NCBI RefSeq assembly: GCF_034274695.1
Contig: NZ_CP128362.1
Location: 1,984,001-2,048,000, forward strand
Length of the DNA stretch: 64,000 nt
DNA from: Chitinophaga sp. LS1
Lineage (GTDB): Bacteria; Bacteroidota; Bacteroidia; Chitinophagales; Chitinophagaceae
Reading direction: 5' to 3'
Part shown: positions 8,254-17,469 of the stretch, piece by piece
Layout: the number at the start of each line of letters is the position of its first letter
How positions within the stretch are numbered: the stretch's first letter is position 1
Translations under genes and position numbers: made by a program
The notes under the pieces: generated by a model
What the model was told of the DNA's origin: nothing
Seen by the model: only the letters and a program-made list of their open reading frames with translations
Databases searched by the model: none

Positions 8254-9552
8254 TTATAATTCTTTATTCATGTAGGATGTCTTTTTTGTATCGCGAGAAA
8301 ATACATATACGATCAGGGAGATGAACACACAAATTGTCACATACCAATAATACCAGGGTTCATGACCGATCTTCTTACAATACAGCGCGATGTATTCCGC
8401 AGTGCCGCCAAAGATGGCGACTGTCAATGCATAGGGTAAACCTACACCTAGTGCACGTACCTGTGCAGGGAATAATTCCGCTTTTACCACAGCATTGATA
8501 GAAGTATAGCCACTTACTATTACCAGGGCTGTTAATAATAAAAGGAATGCAGTCGTTTCTGTGCTGGCATGACTTACCGCAGTGAGGATAGGGACTGTAA
8601 ATAAGGTACCTGCCACCCCAAATGTGATTAATAAAGGTTTCCTGCCTATCTTATCACTCAGCATACCACAGAGGGGCTGTATGCAGGCATAAATGAGCAT
8701 GAGCCAGAAGGTGAGCACAGTAGATCTTTCTTTGGTAAGATGTACGGTATTCACCAGGAACTTCTGCATATAAGTGGTGTAGGTATAAAATGCCAATGTA
8801 CCACCCATTGTTAATCCTACCACAGTCATAATCGCTCTGGGATGTTCATTGAATAATACTTTCAGGGAACCACGTTTTTCATCGCCTTTTTTTACAGCAA
8901 TCGTTTCTTCCATATGCCGGCGGATGATGAGTGCAAAGAGGGAGAGGAAGGCGCCAATTACAAATGGTATGCGCCATCCCCATGCATGCAATTGATCGGG
9001 GGTGAGAAATACTTTTTGCAATACTAATTGTACCCCGAGTGCGATGAGTTGTCCGCCGATGAGGGTTACGTATTGAAAGCTGGAATAAAAACCTCTTTTA
9101 TCAGGTGTAGATATTTCGCTCAGGTAGGTTGCAGAAGTACCATATTCACCACCCACACTCAGGCCTTGTAATAACCGCGCCAGCAATAATAACACAGGAG
9201 AAAACAGGCCAGCAGTCTGATACGTAGGGGCGACTGCAATCATGAGGCTTCCCAGTGACATGAGCAATACTGACATTGTCATCGCAGTTTTGCGACCCGT
9301 ACGATCAGCAATCGTTCCAAAGAGCCAGCCACCTACCGGGCGCATGAGAAAACCAACTGCAAAGATAGCTGCTGTATCCAGTAGCTGAGCAGTAGGATTT
9401 CCTTTGGGAAAAAAGGACGGAGCAAAGTAAATTGCAAATGCAGCATAGGCATACCAGTCATACCATTCTACGAGGTTGCCGACAGAACCGGTGAAGATAG
9501 CCCTGATACGAAGTAGTGTGGTCATTGATCCTTTGTGCGGGTCGATATTCAT
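8254..9552 (-). CDS. kgtP: MFS transporter, metabolite:H+ symporter family, KgtP-like
   Basis: 432 residues from ATG 9552, with 12 predicted membrane helices. Several stretches match E. coli alpha-ketoglutarate permease closely from memory: GNLVEWYDWY, GFLMRPVGGWLFG, LLLLARLLQGLSVGGEYG, and a QYVTLIGGQL segment. The MFS signature GxxaDrxGRk appears as GTIADRTGRK and again as GMLSDKIGRK in the second half. Family knowledge points to proton-coupled uptake of a dicarboxylate such as 2-oxoglutarate across the inner membrane. It is transcribed divergently from rpiA with a 78-nt gap. The exact substrate is an inference, as the MHS family also carries proline/betaine and citrate transporters. Confidence 0.8.
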   Translation of the reverse strand: MNIDPHKGSMTTLLRIRAIFTGSVGNLVEWYDWYAYAAFAIYFAPSFFPKGNPTAQLLDTAAIFAVGFLMRPVGGWLFGTIADRTGRKTAMTMSVLLMSLGSLMIAVAPTYQTAGLFSPVLLLLARLLQGLSVGGEYGTSATYLSEISTPDKRGFYSSFQYVTLIGGQLIALGVQLVLQKVFLTPDQLHAWGWRIPFVIGAFLSLFALIIRRHMEETIAVKKGDEKRGSLKVLFNEHPRAIMTVVGLTMGGTLAFYTYTTYMQKFLVNTVHLTKERSTVLTFWLMLIYACIQPLCGMLSDKIGRKPLLITFGVAGTLFTVPILTAVSHASTETTAFLLLLTALVIVSGYTSINAVVKAELFPAQVRALGVGLPYALTVAIFGGTAEYIALYCKKIGHEPWYYWYVTICVFISLIVYVFSRDTKKTSYMNKEL

Positions 9553-9630
9553 AATGTGGTGTAAGGTGGATCGTAAAAATAAGGCTTATATTGCTGTACA
9601 CTAGCATTAAATTTCAAAAGAGTCATATAC

Positions 9631-10305
9631 ATGGATGCAATCACAAAAGCTAAGAAAGCCGCTGGCGAAAAGGCCGCTGCTTTGGTACAACCAGGTATGC
9701 TGGTAGGATTGGGTACAGGATCTACCGCTTACTGGGCGATTGAAAAGATCGGTCAGATGGTGAAGGAAGGATTGAATATCCAGGCAGTGGCTACCTCCAT
9801 TGCTTCGGAAAAACAGGCCATCAAACTGGGCATACCGATCACTTCATTCAGCGAAATCCAGACGTTGGACCTGGATATAGATGGGGCAGATGAAATCAGT
9901 GAAGAAGGACAGCTGATAAAAGGCGGCGGTGGTTCCCTGCTCAGAGAAAAGATTGTGGCGCTGGCCAGCAGAAGACGTGTGATCGTAGGTGACGAAAGAA
10001 AATTTGTAAAGACGCTTGGAAAATTTCCATTACCAATAGAAGTCGTACCTTTTGGTTGGGAGCTGGTATTCAAAACACTGCAGGCACTGCAGGGAAATCC
10101 ATCTCTCAGAACGAAAGACGATCAGCCTTATATTACCGACAACAGCAATTACATCATCGATTGTTCATTTGGCGTAATCCGTGAACCGGAGCTGCTGCAT
10201 CAACAATTAAAAGCGCTTACGGGCGTTGTAGAAACAGGCCTGTTCCTGAATCTGAAGCCTACTGTGATCATTGCCTATGAAAACGGAGATGTAAAAACCA
10301 TCTAA
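9631..10305 (+). CDS. rpiA: Ribose-5-phosphate isomerase A
   Basis: 224 residues from ATG 9631, the normal length. It carries the RpiA motifs GLGTGSTAYWA near residue 27, DLDIDGADEI near residue 82 (catalytic Asp region) and KGGGGSLLREKI near residue 95. It interconverts ribose 5-phosphate and ribulose 5-phosphate in the non-oxidative pentose phosphate pathway; ribulose 5-phosphate is also the precursor of arabinose 5-phosphate made by KdsD, which is encoded 7 kb away. It is divergent from the KgtP-like gene. The gene downstream starts 41 nt later. Confidence 0.95.
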   Translation: MDAITKAKKAAGEKAAALVQPGMLVGLGTGSTAYWAIEKIGQMVKEGLNIQAVATSIASEKQAIKLGIPITSFSEIQTLDLDIDGADEISEEGQLIKGGGGSLLREKIVALASRRRVIVGDERKFVKTLGKFPLPIEVVPFGWELVFKTLQALQGNPSLRTKDDQPYITDNSNYIIDCSFGVIREPELLHQQLKALTGVVETGLFLNLKPTVIIAYENGDVKTI

Positions 10306-10346
10306 AAAGATTGAGCGCCAGACCCTTTTGAAAAACCTGCATCTTT

Positions 10347-10901
10347 ATGTTATACACAACTATTGTCGCTATCTGGCTGGCTTCAGAGATCTTTCTGAAC
10401 CGCATTTTCCGTTCCGGTCCTCAGGAAAAACAGGAAACAGACAGAAAATCGTTGCTCTGGATATGGGTGACGATTATGGCTACATTGCCGCTGGGATCTT
10501 TTTTAGCGGAATATACAGCAGCTCCGATCACGAGCTACCCTTATTTTTCTAAACTTGGTATAGCGGTGATTGTAGTAGGAATGTTATTCCGGTTCTGGTC
10601 GATCTATACGCTAGGTCATTACTTTACGGTAGATGTAACGATCCGGGATGATCACAGGATAGTACAAATTGGTGTGTATAAATATTTACGACATCCGGCG
10701 TACCTGGGATCGCTGATCTCTTTTGTAGGCAATGGAGTTGCGATGAATAACTATATTGCTTTTCTGATCACGGTATTGCCTGTAACCGGTGCATTTTTGT
10801 TTAGAATGCATGTAGAGGAACAGGTATTGATCAATAACTTCGGGGAGGAGTATAAACAGTATAAAAAGAAAACATGGCGACTAATACCGTTCGTGTTTTA
10901 A
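10347..10901 (+). CDS. Isoprenylcysteine carboxylmethyltransferase-like membrane protein
   Basis: 184 residues from ATG 10347. It has about four hydrophobic helices and the ICMT/PEMT-type C-terminal signature, with RHPAYLG near residue 117 and a conserved acidic helix (EEQVLINNFGEEY) after it. Proteins of this fold bind S-adenosylmethionine at the membrane, but bacterial members rarely have a known substrate and bacteria lack isoprenylated proteins, so the name describes the family only. The gene is 13 nt before the sulfurtransferase gene and probably co-transcribed with it. Confidence 0.75.
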   Translation: MLYTTIVAIWLASEIFLNRIFRSGPQEKQETDRKSLLWIWVTIMATLPLGSFLAEYTAAPITSYPYFSKLGIAVIVVGMLFRFWSIYTLGHYFTVDVTIRDDHRIVQIGVYKYLRHPAYLGSLISFVGNGVAMNNYIAFLITVLPVTGAFLFRMHVEEQVLINNFGEEYKQYKKKTWRLIPFVF

Positions 10902-10914
10902 AAAATAAAAGATT

Positions 10915-11748
10915 ATGAGCTATACTACTTTCATTCAGCCGAAAGAGGCCCTTGAAAATTTGCATGACCCCAATTTTCTGTTTGTTGATTGCAGCTATTC
11001 CCTGGCGGATAAAAAATGGGGAGTAGAAGAATATAAGAAAGCACATATTCCGGGTGCAGTATATGCAGATCTGCATTATGACCTGTCCGGCGAAATTATA
11101 GCTGGTAAAACCAGCCGTCATCCATTACCAAGAAAAGAAGCTTTGGTAAAGACGCTTTCCAAACTGGGTATTGATGCCAATGTACAGGTAGTGGTGTACG
11201 ATGCGACTGCGGGTTTTATGGCGGCAGCGAGAATGTGGTGGCTACTACGTTGGGCCGGGCATGAGAAGGTAGCTGTATTGAATGGTGGTAAGGCTGTGTG
11301 GGCAGCGGTGGGTTATCCTTTGACGGGTGATATTTTGCCTTTGCAACCAAAGCAGTTTGTAGGAAATTTTAATGATAGTATGCTGGCTTCTGTGAGTGAA
11401 GTAATGGCATCGATAGAAGCGGGTAATACCTGTTTGGTAGATAGCAGAACTGCTGACAGGTATGCGGGGCAGAATGAAACCATTGATCCGGTAGCTGGTC
11501 ATATTCCTACGGCGATTTCTAAACCTTTCAATGCACAGATAGGTGCAGAAGGGGTAGCAGCTCCTGCTGTATACAAAGATCATTTCAAAGAAGAATTTGC
11601 AAAGGGGAATGTTGTATTTTATTGTGGCTCTGGTGTAACGGCGGCGTACAATGTATTGCTGTCTGTATACGCCGGGTATCCTTTTCCTAAACTGTATGCG
11701 GGTTCATGGAGCGAATGGATCACAGATCCTGCACGTCCGGTAGCATAA
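10915..11748 (+). CDS. Sulfurtransferase with two rhodanese domains
   Basis: 277 residues from ATG 10915, the usual length for two-domain thiosulfate or 3-mercaptopyruvate sulfurtransferases (SseA type). The N-terminal domain is the inactive one; the C-terminal domain ends with the active-site loop CGSGVTA (about residues 236-242), in which Cys carries the persulfide. A CGSGVTA loop is typical of mercaptopyruvate sulfurtransferases, so that donor is favoured over thiosulfate. It is probably cytoplasmic, as no signal peptide is seen. It is followed 17 nt later by a DUF1304 gene. Confidence 0.85.
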   Translation: MSYTTFIQPKEALENLHDPNFLFVDCSYSLADKKWGVEEYKKAHIPGAVYADLHYDLSGEIIAGKTSRHPLPRKEALVKTLSKLGIDANVQVVVYDATAGFMAAARMWWLLRWAGHEKVAVLNGGKAVWAAVGYPLTGDILPLQPKQFVGNFNDSMLASVSEVMASIEAGNTCLVDSRTADRYAGQNETIDPVAGHIPTAISKPFNAQIGAEGVAAPAVYKDHFKEEFAKGNVVFYCGSGVTAAYNVLLSVYAGYPFPKLYAGSWSEWITDPARPVA

Positions 11749-11765
11749 TCAAAACAAACTTAAAT

Positions 11766-12128
11766 ATGGTCATTATTGCGAAGATCTTTGTAGGTCTGGT
11801 TGCATTGGAACATCTGTACATCTTATGGATGGAAATGTTTGCGTGGGAGACTGCGGGCAAACGAACGTTCAAACAGTTGCCAGCAGAAATGTTTAAGCCA
11901 ACCAAGGGACTGGCTGCCAATCAGGGGTTGTACAATGGTTTTCTGTCAGCAGGGTTGATCTGGTCATTCTTTATCAGTGATCCTGCATGGCAAAAGAATA
12001 TTGCGGTATTCTTTTTGATCTGTGTGGTGATCGCGGGAATCTTTGGCGCCCTGACAGCGGCAAAGAAAATATTCTTTGTTCAGGGACTACCGGCATTGAT
12101 TGGGTTGGTACTAACTTTATTGGCGTAA
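11766..12128 (+). CDS. DUF1304 family membrane protein
   Basis: 120 residues from ATG 11766, chosen because the in-frame region upstream overlaps the sulfurtransferase gene. The pattern VALEHLYILWMEMFAW near the N-terminus and a central NQGLYNGFLSAG match DUF1304, a family of small proteins with four membrane helices and no known function. It lies 17 nt after the sulfurtransferase gene and 21 nt before the methyltransferase gene. Confidence 0.85.
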   Translation: MVIIAKIFVGLVALEHLYILWMEMFAWETAGKRTFKQLPAEMFKPTKGLAANQGLYNGFLSAGLIWSFFISDPAWQKNIAVFFLICVVIAGIFGALTAAKKIFFVQGLPALIGLVLTLLA

Positions 12129-12133
12129 AAATG

Positions 12134-12141
12134 TATTTTTG
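12134..12141 (+). promoter_or_regulatory. Possible -7 promoter element TATTTTTG
   Basis: TATTTTTG fits the Bacteroidota consensus TAnnTTTG and ends 8 nt before the methyltransferase ATG at 12150. No convincing -33 TTTG is seen at the right distance, so this is tentative. If used, the 5' leader would be only a few bases. Confidence 0.3.
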
Positions 12142-12149
12142 ATGTCACT

Positions 12150-12851
12150 ATGAAAAATGTAAGCAAAGATTTCAATCCGACAATCAATCAGTCGTTCTAT
12201 ATAACACGTAATCTGTTGATCAGTAATCTGAAAAAGCAGTTTCATGTGCTTTATGGACGTATGCTGGATTTTGGTTGTGGTAGCAAGCCTTATAAGACCC
12301 TGATTAACGTAGATGAATATATTGGTGTAGATTTTCAGGGGGAGGGGCATAGTCATGAGAATGAGCAGATTGATGTGTTTTATGATGGGCTGACATTGCC
12401 GTTGGAAGACAATTCGTTTGACAGTGTATTGTCTACCGAAGTGTTTGAGCATGTGTTCAACCTTGAGGATATGATTTCTGAGCTACATAGGGTGATGAAA
12501 CCGGGTGCCACTATATTGATCACAATGCCGTTCCTGATTGCTGAGCACGAGGCCCCGAATGATTGCAGCCGGTATACTTCCTTTGGCTTAAAGAGTTTGC
12601 TGGAGCGAAAAGGATTTGAAATAGTCCATTACGAAAAGCTGGGTACTTCTATTCAGACACAGGCCCAGATCAGGATGTCTTATATGGATAGTTCTATTCT
12701 ATCCAAGCTGAACTTTTTCATGCCTTTAAGAAAGCTGGTGACTAACATTACTTTTGCGCTGATGAATATATGGGTCATGGTGTTGGATGCGATCCTACCA
12801 AAACGATATGATGCGTTTCTGAACCATATTGTGATCTGTAAAAAGAAATAA
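12150..12851 (+). CDS. Class I SAM-dependent methyltransferase
   Basis: 233 residues from ATG 12150. Motif I is MLDFGCGSKPYK (about residues 37-48); an acidic beta-2 end follows (IGVDFQG), then the LPLEDNSFDSVLSTEVFEHV stretch typical of methyltransf_11 proteins and a post-motif LHRVMKPGATILITMPF. The substrate cannot be read from the sequence. Proteins of this look often methylate glycans, lipids or small molecules. The neighbours (DUF1304 upstream, tRNA-Phe on the other strand downstream) give no further clue. Confidence 0.8.
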   Translation: MKNVSKDFNPTINQSFYITRNLLISNLKKQFHVLYGRMLDFGCGSKPYKTLINVDEYIGVDFQGEGHSHENEQIDVFYDGLTLPLEDNSFDSVLSTEVFEHVFNLEDMISELHRVMKPGATILITMPFLIAEHEAPNDCSRYTSFGLKSLLERKGFEIVHYEKLGTSIQTQAQIRMSYMDSSILSKLNFFMPLRKLVTNITFALMNIWVMVLDAILPKRYDAFLNHIVICKKK

Positions 12852-13041
12852 ACTACTGATATAAGGGTCATCTGCAAGGATGGCCTTTTTAAATTTTGAT
12901 TGTTGATGTTTATTGTTTTAGCCCTGCTTATGGTTATGGTATGAAATATGAATTTGTACCACATGTGCTGACAGATGATCCGAAATTTCCCGAATATCTC
13001 AAAGGGCATTATTCATATGCTAGGAGCCGGCTAAAAATAAA

Positions 13042-13067
13042 AAAGCCTCAACATTTGTTGAGGCTTT
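13042..13067. terminator. Hairpin terminator beside tRNA-Phe
   Basis: Twelve-base perfect arms (13042-13053 and 13056-13067) with a 2-nt loop; AAAGCCTCAACA pairs with its complement. On the minus strand it sits 6 nt past the tRNA 3' end and is followed by a T-rich run, so it fits an intrinsic terminator of the tRNA transcript. It may also serve the plus-strand methyltransferase. Confidence 0.75.
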
Positions 13068-13073
13068 CCTTTG

Positions 13074-13146
13074 TGGTGAGGGCCGGAATCGAACCGGCGA
13101 CACAAGGATTTTCAGTCCTTTGCTCTACCAACTGAGCTACCACACC
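13074..13146 (-). tRNA. tRNA-Phe (anticodon GAA)
   Basis: 73 nt on the minus strand. The D-arm reads GCTCAGTTGGTAGAGC, the anticodon stem-loop AAGGACTGAAAATCCTT places GAA in the loop, and the T-arm is GCCGGTTCGATTCCGGC. The acceptor stem pairs GGTGTGG with CCTCACC, with one T-T mismatch at the fifth pair. The gene ends with the discriminator A; the mature CCA tail is not encoded. Confidence 0.95.
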
Positions 13147-13221
13147 ATCTCTTTTCTCACATCCTTCATTCGAAGGGAGTGCAAAGATAACAAAATATGA
13201 ATTTAAAATCCAAATATTATT

Positions 13222-13995
13222 CTAAGAAATTGTTGCAGTTGCACGAATTTCTTCCAGAATGCCTGTCCACAGCGCGTTTCGCTGTTCCAATGCTTCGCGA
13301 CATGCGCTAGCAGCTTCTTCCCACTTGTGTACATCATTGCCACAAAGCTCTTGTACCATCTCCATGCCGAGGTGACTGTGGTGATCACCATCCACTTCAA
13401 TATGGCGTTCCAGATAATACTTGAACAGGCTGATCTGTCCAGGGAATTGTTTGTCCAGATCGTTTACCAGCGCCACGAACATATCTGGGATGAGGTCTTC
13501 ACGGCCAAAGGTGAAGACAGCAGCCTGCACATGTATCGGTGCTTTTTCGATCAGGTCAAATGTATGTTGTACAAAATCTTTGGCAGCAGGAGGGAAGGTC
13601 TTGAAGATATCGGCAAGGGCTATACCTTTTTGCTGTGACTGCAGGGCTGTCTCCATTACTGAAGTATCGGCACCTACCTGTTTCATCGCATCCAGGTATA
13701 GTTCGAAATGGCTTACACGCTTACCATCCGGATCGATATCACTCTCTTCGCCCGTTACGATCTCATTGATCAGAAAGCGGGTAGCAGCACTCCCTACAGG
13801 TACCCATGGCAGCGTCGTGCAGGTGAGGTTTCGTTGCAATGATTTTAAGAGTGACATGAAATCCCATACGGCGAAGACATGGTACTGCATGAAAGACCGG
13901 ATGTCTTCCATGCGTTGCATTTCATTGTATAATGGATGTTGAATAATCTGTTCTCTTACAGGCGCAATCGCTGCCCTGATCAAATCCTGTCCCAT
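13222..13995 (-). CDS. DUF3050 family protein, heme-oxygenase-like fold
   Basis: 257 residues from ATG 13995. The sequence is helical, with conserved-looking histidines in FMQYHVFAVWDF near residue 38 and DGDHHSHLGMEM near residue 205, which is what I expect of DUF3050. This family is predicted to share the heme oxygenase/TenA helical fold, where such His and Glu residues can ligate iron; a catalytic role is unproven. It starts 10 nt after recQ on the same strand, so it is probably co-transcribed with it, but no functional link is evident. Confidence 0.8.
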   Translation of the reverse strand: MGQDLIRAAIAPVREQIIQHPLYNEMQRMEDIRSFMQYHVFAVWDFMSLLKSLQRNLTCTTLPWVPVGSAATRFLINEIVTGEESDIDPDGKRVSHFELYLDAMKQVGADTSVMETALQSQQKGIALADIFKTFPPAAKDFVQHTFDLIEKAPIHVQAAVFTFGREDLIPDMFVALVNDLDKQFPGQISLFKYYLERHIEVDGDHHSHLGMEMVQELCGNDVHKWEEAASACREALEQRNALWTGILEEIRATATIS

Positions 13996-14005
13996 AGTTG
14001 TTTTT

Positions 14006-16207
14006 TTAGTTCCCGTATACTACGAGGAACTTAATACGCATCAATTTCAATTGTTCAAGGGTATAGTCGCTATCGATGAGTTCTTCGCGGGCCAGTGCCA
14101 AACTGGAAGTCTCGCAGCCTTTGAAGTATTCAAGGATCTCGTCCTGGGCATAGTCGTCCAGTTCTTCGTCGATGCAATAATCGAGATTGAGTTTGGTGCC
14201 GCTTGCCACGATGGTTTCCATTTCGTCAAGCAATTGAGGAATGGTGAGTTCTTTGTTGCGGGCGATGGTTTCCAGTGGCATTTTCTTATCGATATTCTGG
14301 ATAATGAACACTTTCAGCCCGCTCTTATTCACCACGCTCTTCATGACGAAATCGTCCGGTTTTACAATGTCATTTTCGGCTACATATTTAGAGATGACAT
14401 CTACGAACTGTTTGCCATAGCGTACGGCTTTACCCTTGCTCACACCCTGTATTTTTTCCAATTCCTGTACGGTGGTAGGGTACTGGGTCGCCATATCTTC
14501 GAGGGAGGTTTCGAGGAAGATGACGAATGGGGGTAGGTTCTTTTCTTTCGCTACCTTTTTACGGAGCTCTTTCAGCATTTCGAAGAGAACAGGGTCTGCG
14601 GATGCCTGGGCTTCTGCAGCTACTTCATCTTCTTCATTGCCTTCTTCTTCAAATTGGTGGTTGAGTGAGACCATGATAGAGTAAGGCGTCTTGAGGAACT
14701 TTTTACCCTTATCAGTGATCTTTAGCAGGCCATATTCTTCGATGTCTTTAGCGATCAGGTCTTCCAGCATCATCTGACGGATGAGGGAGTTCCAGAAGTG
14801 TGCATCGAATTCTTTACCCTCGCCGAACACTTCCAGCTGGTTGTGTCCGTAGGTGGTGATCTGAGGGTTGATCTTGCCAGTGATGATATTGACAACGTAG
14901 TCGGTCCCAAAGCGTTCTTCCAGTGACTGGATGGCCTTCAGTACGATGACTACGCGGTTTTTTACTTCAATTTTCTCTTTTGGATTGCGGCAGTTGTCGC
15001 AGGCGCCGTTACACTGTCCCTGATCGTACTTCTCACCGAAGTAGTGGAGGATCACTTTGCGGCGGCAGGCAGAGCTTTCAGCATAGGCAACGGTTTCGTT
15101 GATGAGCTGGGCGCCCATTTCCCTTTCGCTGAGTGGCTTGTCGCGCATTAGATGTTCCAGCTTCTGTACGTCCTTGTAGGAGTAGAAGCAGACACAGATA
15201 CCTTCCAGTCCATCACGACCGGCACGGCCTGTTTCCTGGTAGTAGTTTTCCAGGCTCTTAGGAATGTTGTAGTGTATAACAAACCGAACATCCGGCTTAT
15301 CGATACCCATACCGAAGGCGATAGTAGCTACGATCACCTCGCAGTCTTCGTGCAGAAACATGTCCTGACGTTGTGCGCGGGTACCGGCATCCAGACCGGC
15401 ATGGTAGGCAACAGCCTTAATGTTGTTGGCCGTCAGCATATCTGCCAGTTCTTCGGTAGTTTTACGGTTCAGTGTATAGATGATACCGCTTTTACCCTTA
15501 TGAAGGTGGATAAACTTGACGATTTCGCGAATGGTTTGTTCCTTCTTCCTTTTCGGGCGGATCTCATAATAGAGGTTGGGCCTGTTAAAAGAGGAGAGAT
15601 ATACCTCGGGACTGCGAAGACCCAGGTTTTTAACGATATCGCTTTGAACTTTAGGTGTCGCGGTGGCCGTGAGGGCGATGATAGGCAGATCGGGATTGAT
15701 CATATCTGTCATTTCCTTGAGGCGGCGGTATTCCGGGCGGAAATCGTGTCCCCACTCAGAGATACAGTGCGCTTCGTCCACTGCTATGAAAGAGATTTCC
15801 AGTTCCTTGAAAAACTCAAGATTTTCGGTCTTGGTCAATGTTTCCGGGGCTACGTATAACATTTTAGTCTTTCCAGATAGGAGATCAGTTCTTACTTTTT
15901 TGATTTGAGCTTTAGAAAGGGTAGAATTTAGAAAATGCGCTACATTATCCTTGCTACTGTAGGAGCGTACTAGATCTACCTGGTTTTTCATTAAAGCTAT
16001 GAGCGGAGAGACGATCAGAGCACATCCTGGACTCATTAATGCCGGTAGCTGGTAGCAAAGAGACTTTCCACCGCCGGTAGGCATGATGACAAAAGTATCT
16101 TTCCGTGCAAGAATGCTTTTAATTATAATTTCCTGATTCCCTTTGAAAGAATCGAATCCAAAATGTTCCCGTAATGCATCTATCAAACTTACCTTTACAA
16201 CAGCCAT
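14006..16207 (-). CDS. recQ: ATP-dependent DNA helicase RecQ
   Basis: 733 residues from ATG 16207; a TTG three codons upstream is in frame but less likely. It has Walker A TGGGKS at residues 44-49, the DEAH box in AVDEAHCISEWGHDFR, motif VI TGRAGRDG, the RecQ zinc site with ACRRKVILHYFGE and CNGACDNC, a winged-helix region and an HRDC domain near residues 520-600 (ELRKKVAKEKNLPPFVIF). About 110 further residues follow the HRDC domain. RecQ unwinds DNA 3' to 5' and works in recombination repair and stalled-fork processing. The total exceeds the roughly 610 residues of E. coli RecQ, mainly through the C-terminal extension. Confidence 0.95.
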   Translation of the reverse strand: MAVVKVSLIDALREHFGFDSFKGNQEIIIKSILARKDTFVIMPTGGGKSLCYQLPALMSPGCALIVSPLIALMKNQVDLVRSYSSKDNVAHFLNSTLSKAQIKKVRTDLLSGKTKMLYVAPETLTKTENLEFFKELEISFIAVDEAHCISEWGHDFRPEYRRLKEMTDMINPDLPIIALTATATPKVQSDIVKNLGLRSPEVYLSSFNRPNLYYEIRPKRKKEQTIREIVKFIHLHKGKSGIIYTLNRKTTEELADMLTANNIKAVAYHAGLDAGTRAQRQDMFLHEDCEVIVATIAFGMGIDKPDVRFVIHYNIPKSLENYYQETGRAGRDGLEGICVCFYSYKDVQKLEHLMRDKPLSEREMGAQLINETVAYAESSACRRKVILHYFGEKYDQGQCNGACDNCRNPKEKIEVKNRVVIVLKAIQSLEERFGTDYVVNIITGKINPQITTYGHNQLEVFGEGKEFDAHFWNSLIRQMMLEDLIAKDIEEYGLLKITDKGKKFLKTPYSIMVSLNHQFEEEGNEEDEVAAEAQASADPVLFEMLKELRKKVAKEKNLPPFVIFLETSLEDMATQYPTTVQELEKIQGVSKGKAVRYGKQFVDVISKYVAENDIVKPDDFVMKSVVNKSGLKVFIIQNIDKKMPLETIARNKELTIPQLLDEMETIVASGTKLNLDYCIDEELDDYAQDEILEYFKGCETSSLALAREELIDSDYTLEQLKLMRIKFLVVYGN

Positions 16208-16474
16208 TGCATTCAAAATTTAAAACAAATAAACTCTAAAGAAAGTAACAAATTATGGATATTGTTTATGTGTTTTTTAGGGGACACGAAGTTAACTAAA
16301 ATTGCATTGACCCCCAATTAAATTTATCCGAAATGAAGTCCAGTACTGCTTTGGCATGCGGTTTAACGGCAGGGTCAACAGGTGGGGGCTACGGCAGGTA
16401 AGTAGTAGGGTAAGAATAAGGCAATTCATTATAAAATAGGTCCATGTATAGGACTGAATCTCCTGAATACTGGT

Positions 16475-16482
16475 TAACTTTG
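16475..16482 (+). promoter_or_regulatory. Candidate -7 promoter element TAACTTTG of the kdsD operon
   Basis: TAACTTTG is an exact TAnnTTTG match and ends 8 nt before ATG 16491. No clear -33 TTTG lies 19-21 nt upstream. The position would put the transcription start almost at the start codon. Confidence 0.4.
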
Positions 16483-16490
16483 CAGTGCTC

Positions 16491-17465
16491 ATGAAAAACA
16501 GAACGGATATTAATATAGCAGCTATAGCAAAAAGGACACTTCAGATGGAGGCTGCAGCGATAAACAATCTAAAAGAGTTTATCAATGCTGACTTTGAGCA
16601 GGCAGTGGCACTCATAGCCGGATGTTCCGGCCGGGTAGTGATCACTGGTATCGGCAAGAGCGCTATCATTGGCCAGAAAATTGTGGCTACACTTAATTCC
16701 ACAGGTACCGCCGCCCTCTACATGCATGCAGCTGATGCTATTCATGGAGATCTGGGGATGATCAGGGACGAAGATATTATTCTCTGTATTTCGAAAAGCG
16801 GCAACTCGCCGGAGATTAAGGTACTGGTACCATTGATCAAGAGTTTTGGCAACAAACTGATTGCCATAACGGGCAATGTCGAATCTTATCTGGCCCGGGA
16901 GGCTGACCTCTTTTTAAATACCACCGTAGACCAGGAGGCCTGTCCCAACAACCTGGCGCCTACCACGAGCACCACTGCCCAATTGGCAATGGGGGATGCG
17001 CTGGCTGTGTGTTTGATAGAATGGCATGGTTTTACGACAGCTGATTTTGCAAAATTCCATCCGGGGGGTACACTTGGTAAGAAATTGTATCTCAAGGTAT
17101 TGGATCTATGCCGTCAGCACGATGCGCCCAAGGTATACCTGGACAGTTCATTGAAGAATGTAATCGTGGCTATTTCTTCCGGCATGCTGGGAGTTACGGC
17201 CGTTTTGGATAGCAATGACCAGCTTGGCGGGATTATCACAGATGGTGATCTACGCCGTATGCTGGAAAAGAGTATGTCAACTGACAATGTGACTGCCAGT
17301 GATATTATGTCTCGCCACCCTAAAACGATTCAATGTGATGAACTGGCGGTAAATGCCCTGGAGTTGATGAGACAACATGATATTACGCAGTTGTTAGTGC
17401 TGGACGACAAGAAGTATATAGGTATTATTCATTTACATGATTTAATCCGGGAAGGAATTATTTGA
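16491..17465 (+). CDS. kdsD: Arabinose-5-phosphate isomerase (KpsF/GutQ family)
   Basis: 324 residues from ATG 16491; a GTG two codons upstream is also in frame. The N-terminal SIS domain includes GRVVITGIGKSA and the sugar-phosphate loop ISKSGNSPEI, and the C-terminal half carries two CBS domains (about residues 205-324). It converts ribulose 5-phosphate to arabinose 5-phosphate, the first committed step of Kdo synthesis for lipid A; this is the established role of the family. It heads a tight operon with manC and an aminotransferase (gaps of 4 and 3 nt). Kdo genes kdnA, kdsB and kdnB are encoded 21 kb downstream. Confidence 0.9.
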   Translation: MKNRTDINIAAIAKRTLQMEAAAINNLKEFINADFEQAVALIAGCSGRVVITGIGKSAIIGQKIVATLNSTGTAALYMHAADAIHGDLGMIRDEDIILCISKSGNSPEIKVLVPLIKSFGNKLIAITGNVESYLAREADLFLNTTVDQEACPNNLAPTTSTTAQLAMGDALAVCLIEWHGFTTADFAKFHPGGTLGKKLYLKVLDLCRQHDAPKVYLDSSLKNVIVAISSGMLGVTAVLDSNDQLGGIITDGDLRRMLEKSMSTDNVTASDIMSRHPKTIQCDELAVNALELMRQHDITQLLVLDDKKYIGIIHLHDLIREGII

Positions 17466-17469
17466 CACG

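Noticed and set aside
12896..13135. A 79-residue plus-strand reading frame ending in an FVVRAGIEPATQGF-like sequence
   Set aside because: Its C-terminal part is a translation of the antisense of tRNA-Phe (13074-13146), a well-known artefact, and its middle overlaps the terminator hairpin.
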